This document shows positions 1 to 6,156 of a DNA stretch of 8,232 bases, piece by piece (position 1 is the stretch's first letter; each line of letters begins with the position of its first letter). The stretch is from NCBI GenBank assembly GCA_036555005.1, contig DATBME010000061.1, positions 1-8,232 of the forward strand, read 5' to 3'. The DNA comes from DASSCW01 sp036555005 (GTDB taxonomy: Bacteria; Chloroflexota; Limnocylindria; QHBO01). The translations under genes and the position numbers were made by a program. The notes beneath the pieces are model-generated. The model did no database searches, was not told the DNA's origin, and worked only from the letters and a program-made list of their open reading frames with translations.

Positions 1-100
1 CGCGGCCGGCGGGCGCCAGGCCGTCGCCGCTGAACGAGTCGGGCGTGATGTTGATGATGCCCATCACGTAGGTCCGCTCCCCCCAGCGCAGCTCGGTCAT
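1..100 (-). CDS. folP: Dihydropteroate synthase, N-terminal fragment (continues past left edge)
   Basis: Only the first 33 codons are in the window. They begin at the ATG complementary to 98-100 and read MTELRWGERTYVMGIINITP followed by DSFSGDG. The MGIxNxTPDSFSDGG-like stretch is the signature of the first strand and loop of the dihydropteroate synthase TIM barrel. In this family that loop binds 6-hydroxymethyl-7,8-dihydropterin pyrophosphate, which is condensed with p-aminobenzoate to give dihydropteroate in the cytoplasm. The start codon overlaps the folC stop in an ATGA, so the two genes are almost certainly cotranscribed and translationally coupled. DHPS makes dihydropteroate and FolC adds glutamate to it, so the order is metabolically sensible. 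The identity is firm from the motif; the rest of the protein cannot be seen. Confidence 0.9.
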   Translation of the reverse strand, partial: MTELRWGERTYVMGIINITPDSFSGDGLAPAGR

Positions 101-1464
101 GCCGCCGCCTCCTCGCCGGCCAGCATGGCACGCACCGCGCCGACCAGGTAGAGGGAGCCGGCGACCACCACCGGCTGGTCCGGAGCGTGGCGCAGCTCGG
201 CCGCCTGCAGCAGCGCCTCATCGGGGGCGGCGGCGACGCGGCCACGACCGGCGCCCAGGCCACGCCAGGCGGCGAGCAGCTCCTGCGGGGCGCGGGCGCC
301 GGAATCGTCAATGGCGGTGAAGACGGGCAGCGGGTCCAGTGGCGCCAGGGCGCGGAGCATGTCCCGCACCCGCTTCCCGCGCATGGCGCCGAGCACCAAT
401 GGGAAGCGGCGCATTCCCAGCTCCTGGAGGGCACGGGCCAGGGCGCGGGCGCCGGCCGGGTTGTGCGCGCCGTCGAGCAGCACGTCCCCGTACGGCGTGC
501 GCCGCAGGAGCTCCAGGCGACCGGGCCACTGCGCGTCGCGCAGGCCGGCGCGAATGGTCGCCTCGTCGACGCGCGCGCTGGGCGCGTCCCGCCGCTCGGC
601 GTCCGCGCGCAGTGCGTCCAGCACCGCCAGCGCGATGGCCGCATTGCTCGCCTGGTGGCCGCCCAGCAGGCCGATGCGCACCTCGCGCAGCACGCCGGCG
701 GGGGAGTGCAGGTCGACCAGCAGCCCCTCCCAGCCGGCGTCGCGCAGGGTGGCGCGGTATGGCCGCCGCTGCCCGGCCAGGGCCAGCGGCACCCCCAGGC
801 GCCGGCAGCGCTCGACGATCGGCTGCAGGCCACGGCTGCCGGCGCCGGTCACCGCCAGGTTGCCGCGCTTGATGATGGCCGCCTTCTCGGTGCCGATGGC
901 GGCCAGGGTGCTGCCCAGGTAGCGCTCGTGATCGAGCTGGACGTTGGTGATCACCGCCACTCCGGCATCCAGCACGTTGGTCGCGTCCAGCCGGCCGCCC
1001 ATGCCGACCTCGACCAGCGCCAGGTCCGTGTTGCTGCGCGCCAGCTCGGCGAAGGCGGCCGCGGTCAGCACCTCGAACTCGGTCGGCGCGCCCAGCCGCG
1101 TGGCCACGCGATCGACGGCGGGGAGCACCCCAGCCACGGCGCGCGCGAAGCGCGCCTCCTCCAGTGGCAGCCCGTCGATGGCGATGCGCTCGCGGTAGCT
1201 CACCAGGTGCGGCTTCGGCATGGTCCCCACCCGCAGCCCGGCGGCGCCCAGGACGGATCGGGCCATGGCCACCACGCTGCCCTTGCCGTTGGTGCCGCCC
1301 ACCAGCGCGCCGTACAGGGAGCGCTCCGGGCGGCCCAGCTCGTCGAGGATGGCCTCGACCCGTTCCAGCCCCAGGCTGATCCCGAATCGGCCTCGCGAGG
1401 TCAGCGCCGCGACGGCCGCGGCGTAGTCGTCAGCCCTGCTCGTCCTCGAAGAAGACGCAGTCAT
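97..1464 (-). CDS. folC: Dihydrofolate synthase / folylpolyglutamate synthase
   Basis: 455 residues, slightly longer than the usual 420-440. FolC is a Mur-ligase-family ATP-dependent enzyme that adds glutamate to dihydropteroate and then further glutamates to folates. Visible motifs: P-loop GTNGKGS at residues 57-63; VEVGMGGRLDATN at 151-163; ITNVQLDH at 172-179; GTEKAAIIK at 191-199, the region where the family carries its carbamylated lysine; LLGGHQASNAAIA at 266-278, the linker to the glutamate-ligase domain; WPGRLE at 313-318; and DGAHNP at 331-336 in the C-terminal domain. The ATG at 1464 lies 35 nt inside the end of the upstream cysteine-rich gene. No AUG, GUG or UUG follows soon after in frame, and there is no good Shine-Dalgarno, so translational coupling is likely. 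Whether it has both synthase activities or only one cannot be told from sequence. Confidence 0.95.
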   Translation of the reverse strand: MTASSSRTSRADDYAAAVAALTSRGRFGISLGLERVEAILDELGRPERSLYGALVGGTNGKGSVVAMARSVLGAAGLRVGTMPKPHLVSYRERIAIDGLPLEEARFARAVAGVLPAVDRVATRLGAPTEFEVLTAAAFAELARSNTDLALVEVGMGGRLDATNVLDAGVAVITNVQLDHERYLGSTLAAIGTEKAAIIKRGNLAVTGAGSRGLQPIVERCRRLGVPLALAGQRRPYRATLRDAGWEGLLVDLHSPAGVLREVRIGLLGGHQASNAAIALAVLDALRADAERRDAPSARVDEATIRAGLRDAQWPGRLELLRRTPYGDVLLDGAHNPAGARALARALQELGMRRFPLVLGAMRGKRVRDMLRALAPLDPLPVFTAIDDSGARAPQELLAAWRGLGAGRGRVAAAPDEALLQAAELRHAPDQPVVVAGSLYLVGAVRAMLAGEEAAA

Positions 1465-1990
1465 GGAACTGCCCGGTCAGGCACAGGTCCGTGACGTAGC
1501 CCGAGTCGAGGTGCACGCCGCCGCGCAGCTCGCAGCGCGAGACCACGCCGTCCTGCTTCATCAGCGTGCGCAGCAGCTGGGGCGCCTCGATCGGCACCCG
1601 CCCCTTGGCGCCCTGGGTCAGGAAGAAGTGCGGGCACGAGTGGCGTCGCGGGCGGGAGTAGCCCAGCGGCATCCCGCGCCGGCCGACGTGGACGGTCAGC
1701 GGCTCCGCGGTGGTGGCGAATCGCTTCTCGGCGATCACGCAGCGGCCCGGCTCGCAGTCGATCTCGTTGTGGCAGCAGGCCCGCTGCGGCCCGACGCCCT
1801 CCACCGCCCACAGCTCCCAGCACGGGCGGCGCAGGATGAAGGCCGGGCAGCGGTAGCGGATGGTGAGCGAGCAGTTCTCGACCTCCCAGCACATGGTGCG
1901 CCGATCGGTCTGGCGCCGCTCCGGGGCAAAGGGGTCGGCCGTCTGCTGCCGGCGGTCGGCGCCAGTTCGCCGTTCGGTCTTGATGATCAC
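1430..1990 (-). CDS. Cysteine-rich two-CW domain-like protein
   Basis: 186 residues, GTG start, 12 cysteines (34, 40, 48, 57, 72, 73, 79, 84, 119, 153, 170, 178). C34-W-E, C40, C48-P-A-F and C57-W-E form the spacing of the so-called two-CW module (CWExxxC...CPA...CWE), which is of unknown function and probably binds metal. A Cys-Cys pair and CNEIDCE-like cysteines follow, and an SCPHF motif at 118-122. The N-terminus has a doubled basic motif, ERRTGADRR (6-14) and ERRQTDRR (24-31), resembling the RRxxxDRR linker seen near many bacterial signalling domains. There are no membrane segments and no signal peptide. An AGGGAG at 2002-2007 lies 11 nt before the GTG. The 3' end overlaps folC by 35 nt, so it is the first gene of the folate operon. 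A redox, metal-sensing or regulatory role is a guess. I recognise the module type but not a named family for the full protein. Confidence 0.82.
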   Translation of the reverse strand: MIIKTERRTGADRRQQTADPFAPERRQTDRRTMCWEVENCSLTIRYRCPAFILRRPCWELWAVEGVGPQRACCHNEIDCEPGRCVIAEKRFATTAEPLTVHVGRRGMPLGYSRPRRHSCPHFFLTQGAKGRVPIEAPQLLRTLMKQDGVVSRCELRGGVHLDSGYVTDLCLTGQFHDCVFFEDEQG

Positions 1991-2017
1991 GCCCGGGCGG
2001 TCTCCCTCACGGCGGGG

Positions 2018-2023
2018 AGTGTA
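2018..2023 (-). promoter_or_regulatory. Possible -10 box (TACACT) of the two-CW/folC/folP operon
   Basis: On the minus strand TACACT matches the sigma-70 TANNNT consensus at five of six positions. A start about 7 nt downstream would put the transcript end at roughly 2011, giving a 20-nt leader that includes the AGGGAG ribosome site. No convincing -35 hexamer is seen 16-18 nt upstream. In a 70% GC background an AT-containing hexamer at this place is suggestive but not proof. Confidence 0.4.
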
Positions 2024-2243
2024 GCGGCTGGCTCTGCGCCGTAGGGCCTATCCGGGTGTGTCCGAAGGTCCCACTCGACCGGTCGGCCCGGCCTCCCGGG
2101 CTCACCACCTGAAGGGCTATCGAAAGTGGATCCGCCAGCCAGAGGCTGGTCCTGGCTCGACTCTGCCCCGATTCGGCCGCGCCGCCGCTCCATCTTGCCT
2201 CGCACAGCCCTACTTGTGCTGCGACGGCCGTCTCGGATCACGG

Positions 2244-2274
2244 CGAGCAGCGCAACACGAGACGTTGCGGCTCG
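2244..2274 (-). terminator. Hairpin downstream of trxA, weak terminator candidate
   Basis: On the plus strand GAGC-AG-CGCAAC, loop ACGAGAC, then GTTGCG-GCTC forms a stem of ten pairs with a 2-nt bulge, plus one closing C-G pair. It lies about 70 nt past the trxA stop on the minus strand. There is no T-run after it, so it is not a canonical intrinsic terminator; it could also be a structured leader or chance in GC-rich DNA. Confidence 0.3.
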
Positions 2275-2344
2275 GTAGCCGTACTCGTGCTGCGCCGGGC
2301 CGTGCGGCCGCAACCAGAGGGGCGCGACGGCGACGTGGCTGGAA

Positions 2345-2671
2345 CTAGGCGAGGTGGTCGGCCAGCCGCTCCTCCATTGCCTCCTGGGGCATGTAGCCGA
2401 CCATCCGGGCGGCCTCGCGCCCGTCCTTGAAGAGGATCATGGTCGGGATGCTGAAGATGCTGTAGCGCATCGCCAGCTCCTGGTTCTCATCGGTGTTGAT
2501 CTTGGCGGTCGAGATCTTGTCGGCGTGGGCGTCGCCCATCGATTCGACCACCGGCGACACGAGCCGGCACGGCCCGCACCACGGCGCCCAGAAGTCGACG
2601 AGGACCGGCTTGTCGGAGTTGAGAACCTGCGCCTCGAAGGTCGACGCGTCGACCGTCATCGGGGCTGTCAT
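2345..2671 (-). CDS. trxA: Thioredoxin
   Basis: 108 residues, the standard length for a single-domain thioredoxin. The protein reduces disulfides in cytoplasmic targets and is itself recycled by thioredoxin reductase. The active site WCGPC is at residues 31-35 inside VDFWAPWCGPC, with the buried Asp at 26 and the cis-proline at 76 in SIPTMILFKDG, the strand that contacts substrate. No signal peptide or membrane anchor is present. The ATG at 2671 is backed by a perfect AGGAGGT. The gene follows the PASTA kinase with an 83-nt gap that holds a candidate promoter, so it is probably transcribed on its own as well as by read-through. No reductase gene is in view. The symbol trxA is the generic one; whether this is the genome's main thioredoxin is unknown. 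Confidence 0.96.
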   Translation of the reverse strand: MTAPMTVDASTFEAQVLNSDKPVLVDFWAPWCGPCRLVSPVVESMGDAHADKISTAKINTDENQELAMRYSIFSIPTMILFKDGREAARMVGYMPQEAMEERLADHLA

Positions 2672-2683
2672 GGGTGTGGCGTG

Positions 2684-2690
2684 ACCTCCT
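2684..2690 (-). promoter_or_regulatory. Strong Shine-Dalgarno AGGAGGT for trxA
   Basis: The minus strand reads AGGAGGT 12 nt before the trxA ATG. It is the strongest ribosome binding site in the window and contrasts with several neighbours that have none. The spacing is a little longer than optimal. Confidence 0.75.
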
Positions 2691-2719
2691 GGGTCGGTGA
2701 GTGGCTGTCTACGGCCGGG

Positions 2720-2728
2720 ATGCTAGCA
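2720..2728 (-). promoter_or_regulatory. Candidate extended -10 promoter of trxA
   Basis: The minus strand reads TGC-TAGCAT, an extended -10 (TGnTANNNT), just past the kinase stop codon. A start near 2713 would give a leader of about 42 nt containing the AGGAGGT site. No -35 hexamer is obvious, as is normal for extended -10 promoters. The same TGC-TANNNT form is seen upstream of galU. Confidence 0.45.
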
Positions 2729-2754
2729 AAGCCCATGATGGACCGATGCCCGGG

Positions 2755-4353
2755 CTATGGCGTCGGGCTCGGCGTCGGGGTCGGCGTCGGGGTTGGGGTG
2801 GGCGTGGGCGGCGGTGTTGGCTCGGGCGTGGGCGACGGCGTCGGGCCGAGCGACAGCACCAGGTTCACCTGCGAGTTGCGCTCGACGTCGGTGCCCGCCA
2901 CCGGATCGGTGCGGATCACCGTGCCGGCCTCCTGCGCCGATGGCTCCTGGTCGACCCGGCCGAGTTGGAGGTTGTTGGTCTCCAGGGTCGCGGTCGCCTC
3001 GGCGCGCGTCTGGCCGATGAGGTTCGGCACCGCCACCGTATCGGCGCCGCTGCTGATGACGACGGTGATGGTGTCGCCCTCGCTCACCGTGCTCCCCGCC
3101 TCGGGATCGGTGCGGATGACCAGGTTGCGGGCGAACTCGTCGGACGCCTCGCGCTCCTCGTCGGGAACCAGGCCCCGGCGGTCGAGGTCGGCGCGCACCG
3201 CCGCGATCGGCTGGCCCTCGTAGTCGGGCAGGGTGATCTGCTCCGGCGTCGGCGACGGCGTGGTGCCGGGTCCCAGCCCGCCCAGCACGTTCACGCCCAG
3301 GTAGCCGATCAGGCCAAGCAGCAGGATGCCGAGCACCAGCAGCGCCCAGACCCACCACGGCTGGCCCTCGTCCTCCCGGGCCTGCGTGGCGGCCGGCGGT
3401 GGCGGTGTACGGTCCGAGGGCATCGCCACTGGCGGCGGGACGTAGACGGTCGGCTCGCCGGAGGGCGGCACCGCGGCGGCGGCGGCCGCTCCCGCGGCCC
3501 CCGCCCCGGCAGCGAATGCGGCGGCGGACGGGTCCTTCTGCCAGGTGCGCAGCGCCTCGGCGAACGCGCCCGCGTCGGGGAAGCGGGCGGCCGGATCGCG
3601 CTGCAGGGCGCGCATCACGATCGCCGACAGGCCGCTCGGCACGGGCACGAAGCTCTCCGGCGGGGGCGGGTCCTCGTTCAGGCGCTTGAGGGCCACGCCG
3701 GCCGCCGAGTCGCCCTCGAACGGACGCCGGCCGGTCAGCATCTCGTACAGCACGATGCCCAGCGAGTAGACGTCGGACGAGCCGGTCACCTCGTCGCCGC
3801 GCGCCTGCTCCGGGCTGAAGTAATGGACCGACCCGAGGGTGGTGCCGGTGACCGTCATCGAGGCCTCGGCCACGGCGCGGGCGATGCCGAAGTCGGTAAC
3901 CTTCACGTCGCCGTCGTCGGTGATCAGGATGTTGCCCGGCTTCACGTCCCGGTGGACGAGCCCGCGCCGATGGGCGGCCTCCAGCGCGGAGGCCACGCCG
4001 ATCGCGACGCGCACGGCGTCATCGGTCGCCAGTCTGGTGCGCTCGCGCAGCAGCGCGGCCAGGTCCTCGCCCTCGACCAGCTGCATGACGATGAACTGGG
4101 TCCCGTCGGCATCGGTGCCATAGTCATAGACAGGCACGATGTTCGGGTGCTGCAGCGAGCCGGCGGCTCGCGCCTCCTGCTTGAAGCGGGCGGCAAAGCC
4201 GGGATCGTTGCCGTACTGCTCGCGCAGCAGCTTGACGGCCACCTCCCGATCGAGCTGCTCGTCGACCGCGCGCCAGATGGTCGCCATCCCGCCCTCGCCG
4301 AGCGGGGCGATCAGCCGGTAGCGGCCGCTGATGAGCTTGCCCATCATCTCCAT
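2755..4353 (-). CDS. PASTA-domain Ser/Thr protein kinase (PknB/PrkC type)
   Basis: 532 residues. The cytoplasmic Hanks-type kinase domain (about 11-270) has a G-loop LGEGGMATIW (18-27), VAVK lysine 41, catalytic HRDVKPGN with Asp136, DFG 154-156, activation-loop threonines around 167-172 and GSVHYFSPEQ before the APE-equivalent. An Ala/Pro-rich linker (276-325) leads to one membrane helix (about 335-356). The outside part holds two PASTA repeats (about 372-436 and 438-503; TLPDYEGQ and AVPNLIGQ starts) and a Thr-Pro tail (504-532). PASTA domains in this family bind peptidoglycan fragments or lipid II, so the kinase probably reports on wall synthesis. Most relatives have three or more repeats; two is at the low end. 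The start is uncertain among Met1, Met3 and Met4. It lies 7 nt after the galU stop, so the two form an operon. Confidence 0.94.
   Translation of the reverse strand: MEMMGKLISGRYRLIAPLGEGGMATIWRAVDEQLDREVAVKLLREQYGNDPGFAARFKQEARAAGSLQHPNIVPVYDYGTDADGTQFIVMQLVEGEDLAALLRERTRLATDDAVRVAIGVASALEAAHRRGLVHRDVKPGNILITDDGDVKVTDFGIARAVAEASMTVTGTTLGSVHYFSPEQARGDEVTGSSDVYSLGIVLYEMLTGRRPFEGDSAAGVALKRLNEDPPPPESFVPVPSGLSAIVMRALQRDPAARFPDAGAFAEALRTWQKDPSAAAFAAGAGAAGAAAAAAVPPSGEPTVYVPPPVAMPSDRTPPPPAATQAREDEGQPWWVWALLVLGILLLGLIGYLGVNVLGGLGPGTTPSPTPEQITLPDYEGQPIAAVRADLDRRGLVPDEEREASDEFARNLVIRTDPEAGSTVSEGDTITVVISSGADTVAVPNLIGQTRAEATATLETNNLQLGRVDQEPSAQEAGTVIRTDPVAGTDVERNSQVNLVLSLGPTPSPTPEPTPPPTPTPTPTPTPTPSPTP
2758..2850. 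repeat. Low-complexity hexamer tract encoding the Thr-Pro tail of the kinase
   Basis: The plus strand shows imperfect period-6 GGCGTC/GGGGTC/GGCGTG units. Read on the minus strand they encode alternating Thr-Pro and Ser-Pro dipeptides ending at the kinase stop. Such tracts are prone to length change by slippage; the tract stays in frame here. Confidence 0.8.
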
Positions 4354-4360
4354 GGGCCGG

Positions 4361-5233
4361 TCAGTCTCGCAGGTCCAGGCCGCGCACGTAGGCGCGGAAC
4401 TCGTCGGCGTCCTCCGACTGCAGCGCCATGGCCACGCTCGCCTTCAGCCAGCCCATGCGCGTGCCGGCGTCGTGCCGCTCGCCCTCGAACAGGTAGCCGA
4501 AGACCGGCTGCTCGTCGATCAGCGCGCGGATGGCATCGGTCAGCTGGATCTCGCCGCCGGCCCCCCGGGGTGTCGTCTCCAGGATGCCGAAGATCTTGGG
4601 AGTGAGCACGTATCGGCCCAGCACGCCCAGGTCGGACGGCGCCTCGCCCACGGCCGGCTTTTCGATCAGGTCGTCGATCTCGACCAGGCGGCCCTCGGTG
4701 CGGACCGGCCGCACGATGCCGTAGCGGGTCACGTCCTCCGGCGCCACCCGATGGATCGCCACCACGCTGCCGCGGTGAGCGGCGTGCTGCTCGATCAGCT
4801 GCCCGGTCACCGGCGGCCCGCCGGGGTTCAGCATCACGTCGTCGGACAGGAGCACCGCGAACGGCTCGTCGCCGACCAGCTCCTTGGCCATCAGCACCGC
4901 ATGGCCCAGTCCCAGCTGCTCCTTCTGGTGGACGAAGGCGATGGGACCCACCTCGGTGATGCGCCGTACGGCGCGCAGCATCTCGATGTCGCCGCGCTCC
5001 TCGAGCCAGCGCTCCAGGTTCGGATTGGCGTCGAAATGGTCCTCGATCGCGCTCCGGCCGGTGGAGATCACGATGATGATCTGCTCGATCCCGGAGGCGA
5101 CCGCCTCCTCCACCGCGTACTGGATGATCGGCCGATCGACGAGCGGCATCACCTCCTTGGGGATCGCCTTCGTCGCCGGCAGGAAGCGGGTGCCGAAGCC
5201 TGCCGCGGGCAGGACGGCCTTTCTGACGCGCAC
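4361..5233 (-). CDS. galU: UTP--glucose-1-phosphate uridylyltransferase
   Basis: 290 residues from the GTG at 5233, the usual length of bacterial GalU. It makes UDP-glucose from UTP and glucose-1-phosphate in the cytoplasm, feeding polysaccharide, glycolipid and trehalose synthesis. From this start: nucleotide-binding GFGTRFLPATKAIPKE at 12-27, KEQLGLGHAV at 104-113, LLSDDV at 128-133, LIEKP at 189-193, GEIQLTD at 227-233 and DAGTRMGWL at 255-263. The frame is open back to another GTG at 5284. I prefer 5233 because MRVRKAVLPAAG aligns with family N-termini, and an AGGAG lies 14 nt upstream (5248-5252), whereas 5284 has no ribosome site and would add 17 unusual residues. It is followed after 7 nt by the PASTA kinase. 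Confidence 0.94.
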   Translation of the reverse strand: MRVRKAVLPAAGFGTRFLPATKAIPKEVMPLVDRPIIQYAVEEAVASGIEQIIIVISTGRSAIEDHFDANPNLERWLEERGDIEMLRAVRRITEVGPIAFVHQKEQLGLGHAVLMAKELVGDEPFAVLLSDDVMLNPGGPPVTGQLIEQHAAHRGSVVAIHRVAPEDVTRYGIVRPVRTEGRLVEIDDLIEKPAVGEAPSDLGVLGRYVLTPKIFGILETTPRGAGGEIQLTDAIRALIDEQPVFGYLFEGERHDAGTRMGWLKASVAMALQSEDADEFRAYVRGLDLRD

Positions 5234-5349
5234 GCTGATGAGGGTGTCTCCTGTCTTGGGGCCGGCATCTGGCCGGTGGATCACGCAGCGGGGCGGCGGG
5301 CCGAGGTGTACCTAGGCTGCGCGAATACGGGATGCCTTACGGGCTGCTG

Positions 5350-5358
5350 AGTATAGCA
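5350..5358 (-). promoter_or_regulatory. Candidate extended -10 promoter of galU-kinase operon
   Basis: The minus strand reads TGC-TATACT, matching the extended -10 form TGnTATAAT with one mismatch. Transcription would start near 5343, about 110 nt before the preferred galU start, so an untranslated leader would be present. No -35 match is seen. It sits back to back with the plus-strand promoter at 5395-5400, making this a compact divergent promoter region. Confidence 0.5.
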
Positions 5359-5394
5359 ACCGTCGCGTCGCCGCCCGCCAGGACGGGCTTTGCG

Positions 5395-5400
5395 TACAAT
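5395..5400 (+). promoter_or_regulatory. -10 box TACAAT giving a leaderless start
   Basis: TACAAT matches TATAAT at five of six positions and is followed by exactly 9 nt and then the ATG at 5410. A start site 6-8 nt after the box would fall 1-3 nt before the ATG, with no room for a ribosome binding site and none visible. This is the layout of leaderless transcripts. Confidence 0.55.
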
Positions 5401-5409
5401 CGCGGCCCG

Positions 5410-5973
5410 ATGGTCAGGTCCCTCATCCGCACGATCCGCGGCCCGTCGCGCGACCCGCGCATGGAGTTCATCAGCCGGCCGCTGCCGCGCGGCCTGCGCG
5501 ACGAGGACGTGGTGGCGGCGCTGGAGAAGGCGCTGGACCGCAACCCGGACCCTGCCTACCTGGTGGAGACACTGCCGGACGCGCTGCGCGAAGTGACCGA
5601 TCGCGATTACCAGGTGCTGGACCGATCGACGTGGGACGTGACCGGCGCCTTCGGCAAGACGATGGTCATGATCCGCGACGGTGACGTGGGCCTGTGGCCG
5701 GGCTACGCCGCCCGCGCCTACCCGCTGCTCAGCGCCCCCGGGCGGAGCGAGGAGGCGCGCCGCGAGATCGCGGCTGCCGCCGGTGTGGAGGACGGCCAGC
5801 CGTCGCCGACCAACCCGGTTGGCAAGCCGGGCTGGGCGCCCCCGCCGCCGATCACGGGGGCGGCACCCGAGCCGCTGCCCGACACGACCGTGGCGGTGGG
5901 CGATGCCGAGGCCGGCGCCAGCCTGGTGCAGGACGCGTCGGGCGTCGATGACGCCGCCCATGAGCCGGCCTGA
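5410..5973 (+). CDS. Uncharacterised 187-residue protein
   Basis: I do not recognise this protein. The frame opens upstream at 5332, but the ATG at 5410 is preferred because it follows the TACAAT -10 box by 9 nt; Met18 (5461) is another option. The N-terminal half is mixed alpha/beta in look: basic residues 1-17, a helix-rich acidic segment DEDVVAALEKALDRNPDPAY (31-50), then LPDALREVTDRDYQVLDRSTW and GAFGKTMVMIRDGDVGLWPGYAARAYPLL (to about 107). The C-terminal third (128-187) is Pro/Gly/Ala/Asp-rich and probably disordered. There are no cysteines, signal peptide or membrane segment. Codon use fits the genome and residues are well mixed, which supports real coding. Its stop TGA (5971-5973) overlaps the ATG of the zinc-ribbon gene, so the two are probably coexpressed. 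Confidence 0.75.
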   Translation: MVRSLIRTIRGPSRDPRMEFISRPLPRGLRDEDVVAALEKALDRNPDPAYLVETLPDALREVTDRDYQVLDRSTWDVTGAFGKTMVMIRDGDVGLWPGYAARAYPLLSAPGRSEEARREIAAAAGVEDGQPSPTNPVGKPGWAPPPPITGAAPEPLPDTTVAVGDAEAGASLVQDASGVDDAAHEPA

Positions 5974-6152
5974 TGGGACGTCAGAACGTGCCGCGCGACC
6001 AGTGGCTCTCGATCGGCGTCGAGTGCCCGCACTGCGGCGAGCGGGTCTACGAGAAGGACGTGTACTCCTGGCGGCCGGACCGGGACGACCCGAAGCTGCT
6101 GCTGCTCTACTGCCCCGACTGTGGAGACCGGGTCGAGATCAACCACGTCTGA
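5973..6152 (+). CDS. Small zinc-ribbon protein (59 residues)
   Basis: A 59-codon gene beginning at an ATG that overlaps the previous stop as TGATG. The protein starts MGRQNVPRDQWLSIGVE, then has CPHC at residues 18-21 and CPDC at 47-50 (KLLLLYCPDCGDRVEINHV at the end). Two CPxC knuckles separated by 25 residues form a classic four-cysteine zinc ribbon that takes up most of the protein. Zinc ribbons of this size act in RNA or DNA binding, as ribosomal or transcription accessory proteins, or only stabilise a partner; nothing here decides between them. There is no independent ribosome site, so translation by coupling to the upstream gene is likely. Its stop lies 4 nt from the 3' end of the tRNA-Glu on the opposite strand. 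Confidence 0.8.
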   Translation: MGRQNVPRDQWLSIGVECPHCGERVYEKDVYSWRPDRDDPKLLLLYCPDCGDRVEINHV

Positions 6153-6156
6153 GGAG

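Larger units (their letters stand above)
1991..2344. other. 354-nt intergenic region with hairpins, no credible gene
   Basis: The space between trxA and the two-CW gene contains the operon promoter at its left end and otherwise no recognised gene. Open frames exist on both strands (96 and 108 codons), but their composition is Arg/Pro/Gly-rich with no domain, and neither has a good ribosome site. Two inverted repeats stand out: CCAGCC-AGA-GGCTGG at 2135-2149, and a larger stem at 2244-2274. A near-direct repeat, TACTTGTGCTGCG at 2211-2223 and TACTCGTGCTGCG at 2282-2294, differs at one base. I looked for RNase P, SRP and tmRNA signature sequences and did not find them. An unannotated structured RNA is possible but unsupported. 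Confidence 0.45.

Noticed and set aside
187..1494. 435-codon open frame on the plus strand opposite folC
   Set aside because: It lies antisense to a clear folC with all family motifs and its product is Arg/Gln/Ala/Gly-rich with no domain. Long antisense frames are expected at 70% GC.
1987..2313. 108-codon minus-strand frame in the intergenic region
   Set aside because: Arg/Gly/Pro-rich, no domain, no good ribosome site, and the candidate operon promoter lies inside it. Coding not supported.
1991..2344. RNase P, SRP or tmRNA gene in the intergenic region
   Set aside because: The conserved signature sequences of these RNAs were not found on either strand.
2058..2348. 96-codon plus-strand frame in the intergenic region
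   Set aside because: Same composition problem, and it runs into the 3' end of trxA on the other strand.
2701..4605. 634-codon open frame on the plus strand opposite the kinase
   Set aside because: Antisense to an unmistakable Ser/Thr kinase; product is low-complexity His/Arg/Gly/Ala without motifs.
4331..5350. 339-codon plus-strand frame opposite galU
   Set aside because: Antisense to galU, His/Gln/Asp/Leu-rich shadow translation with no recognisable domain.
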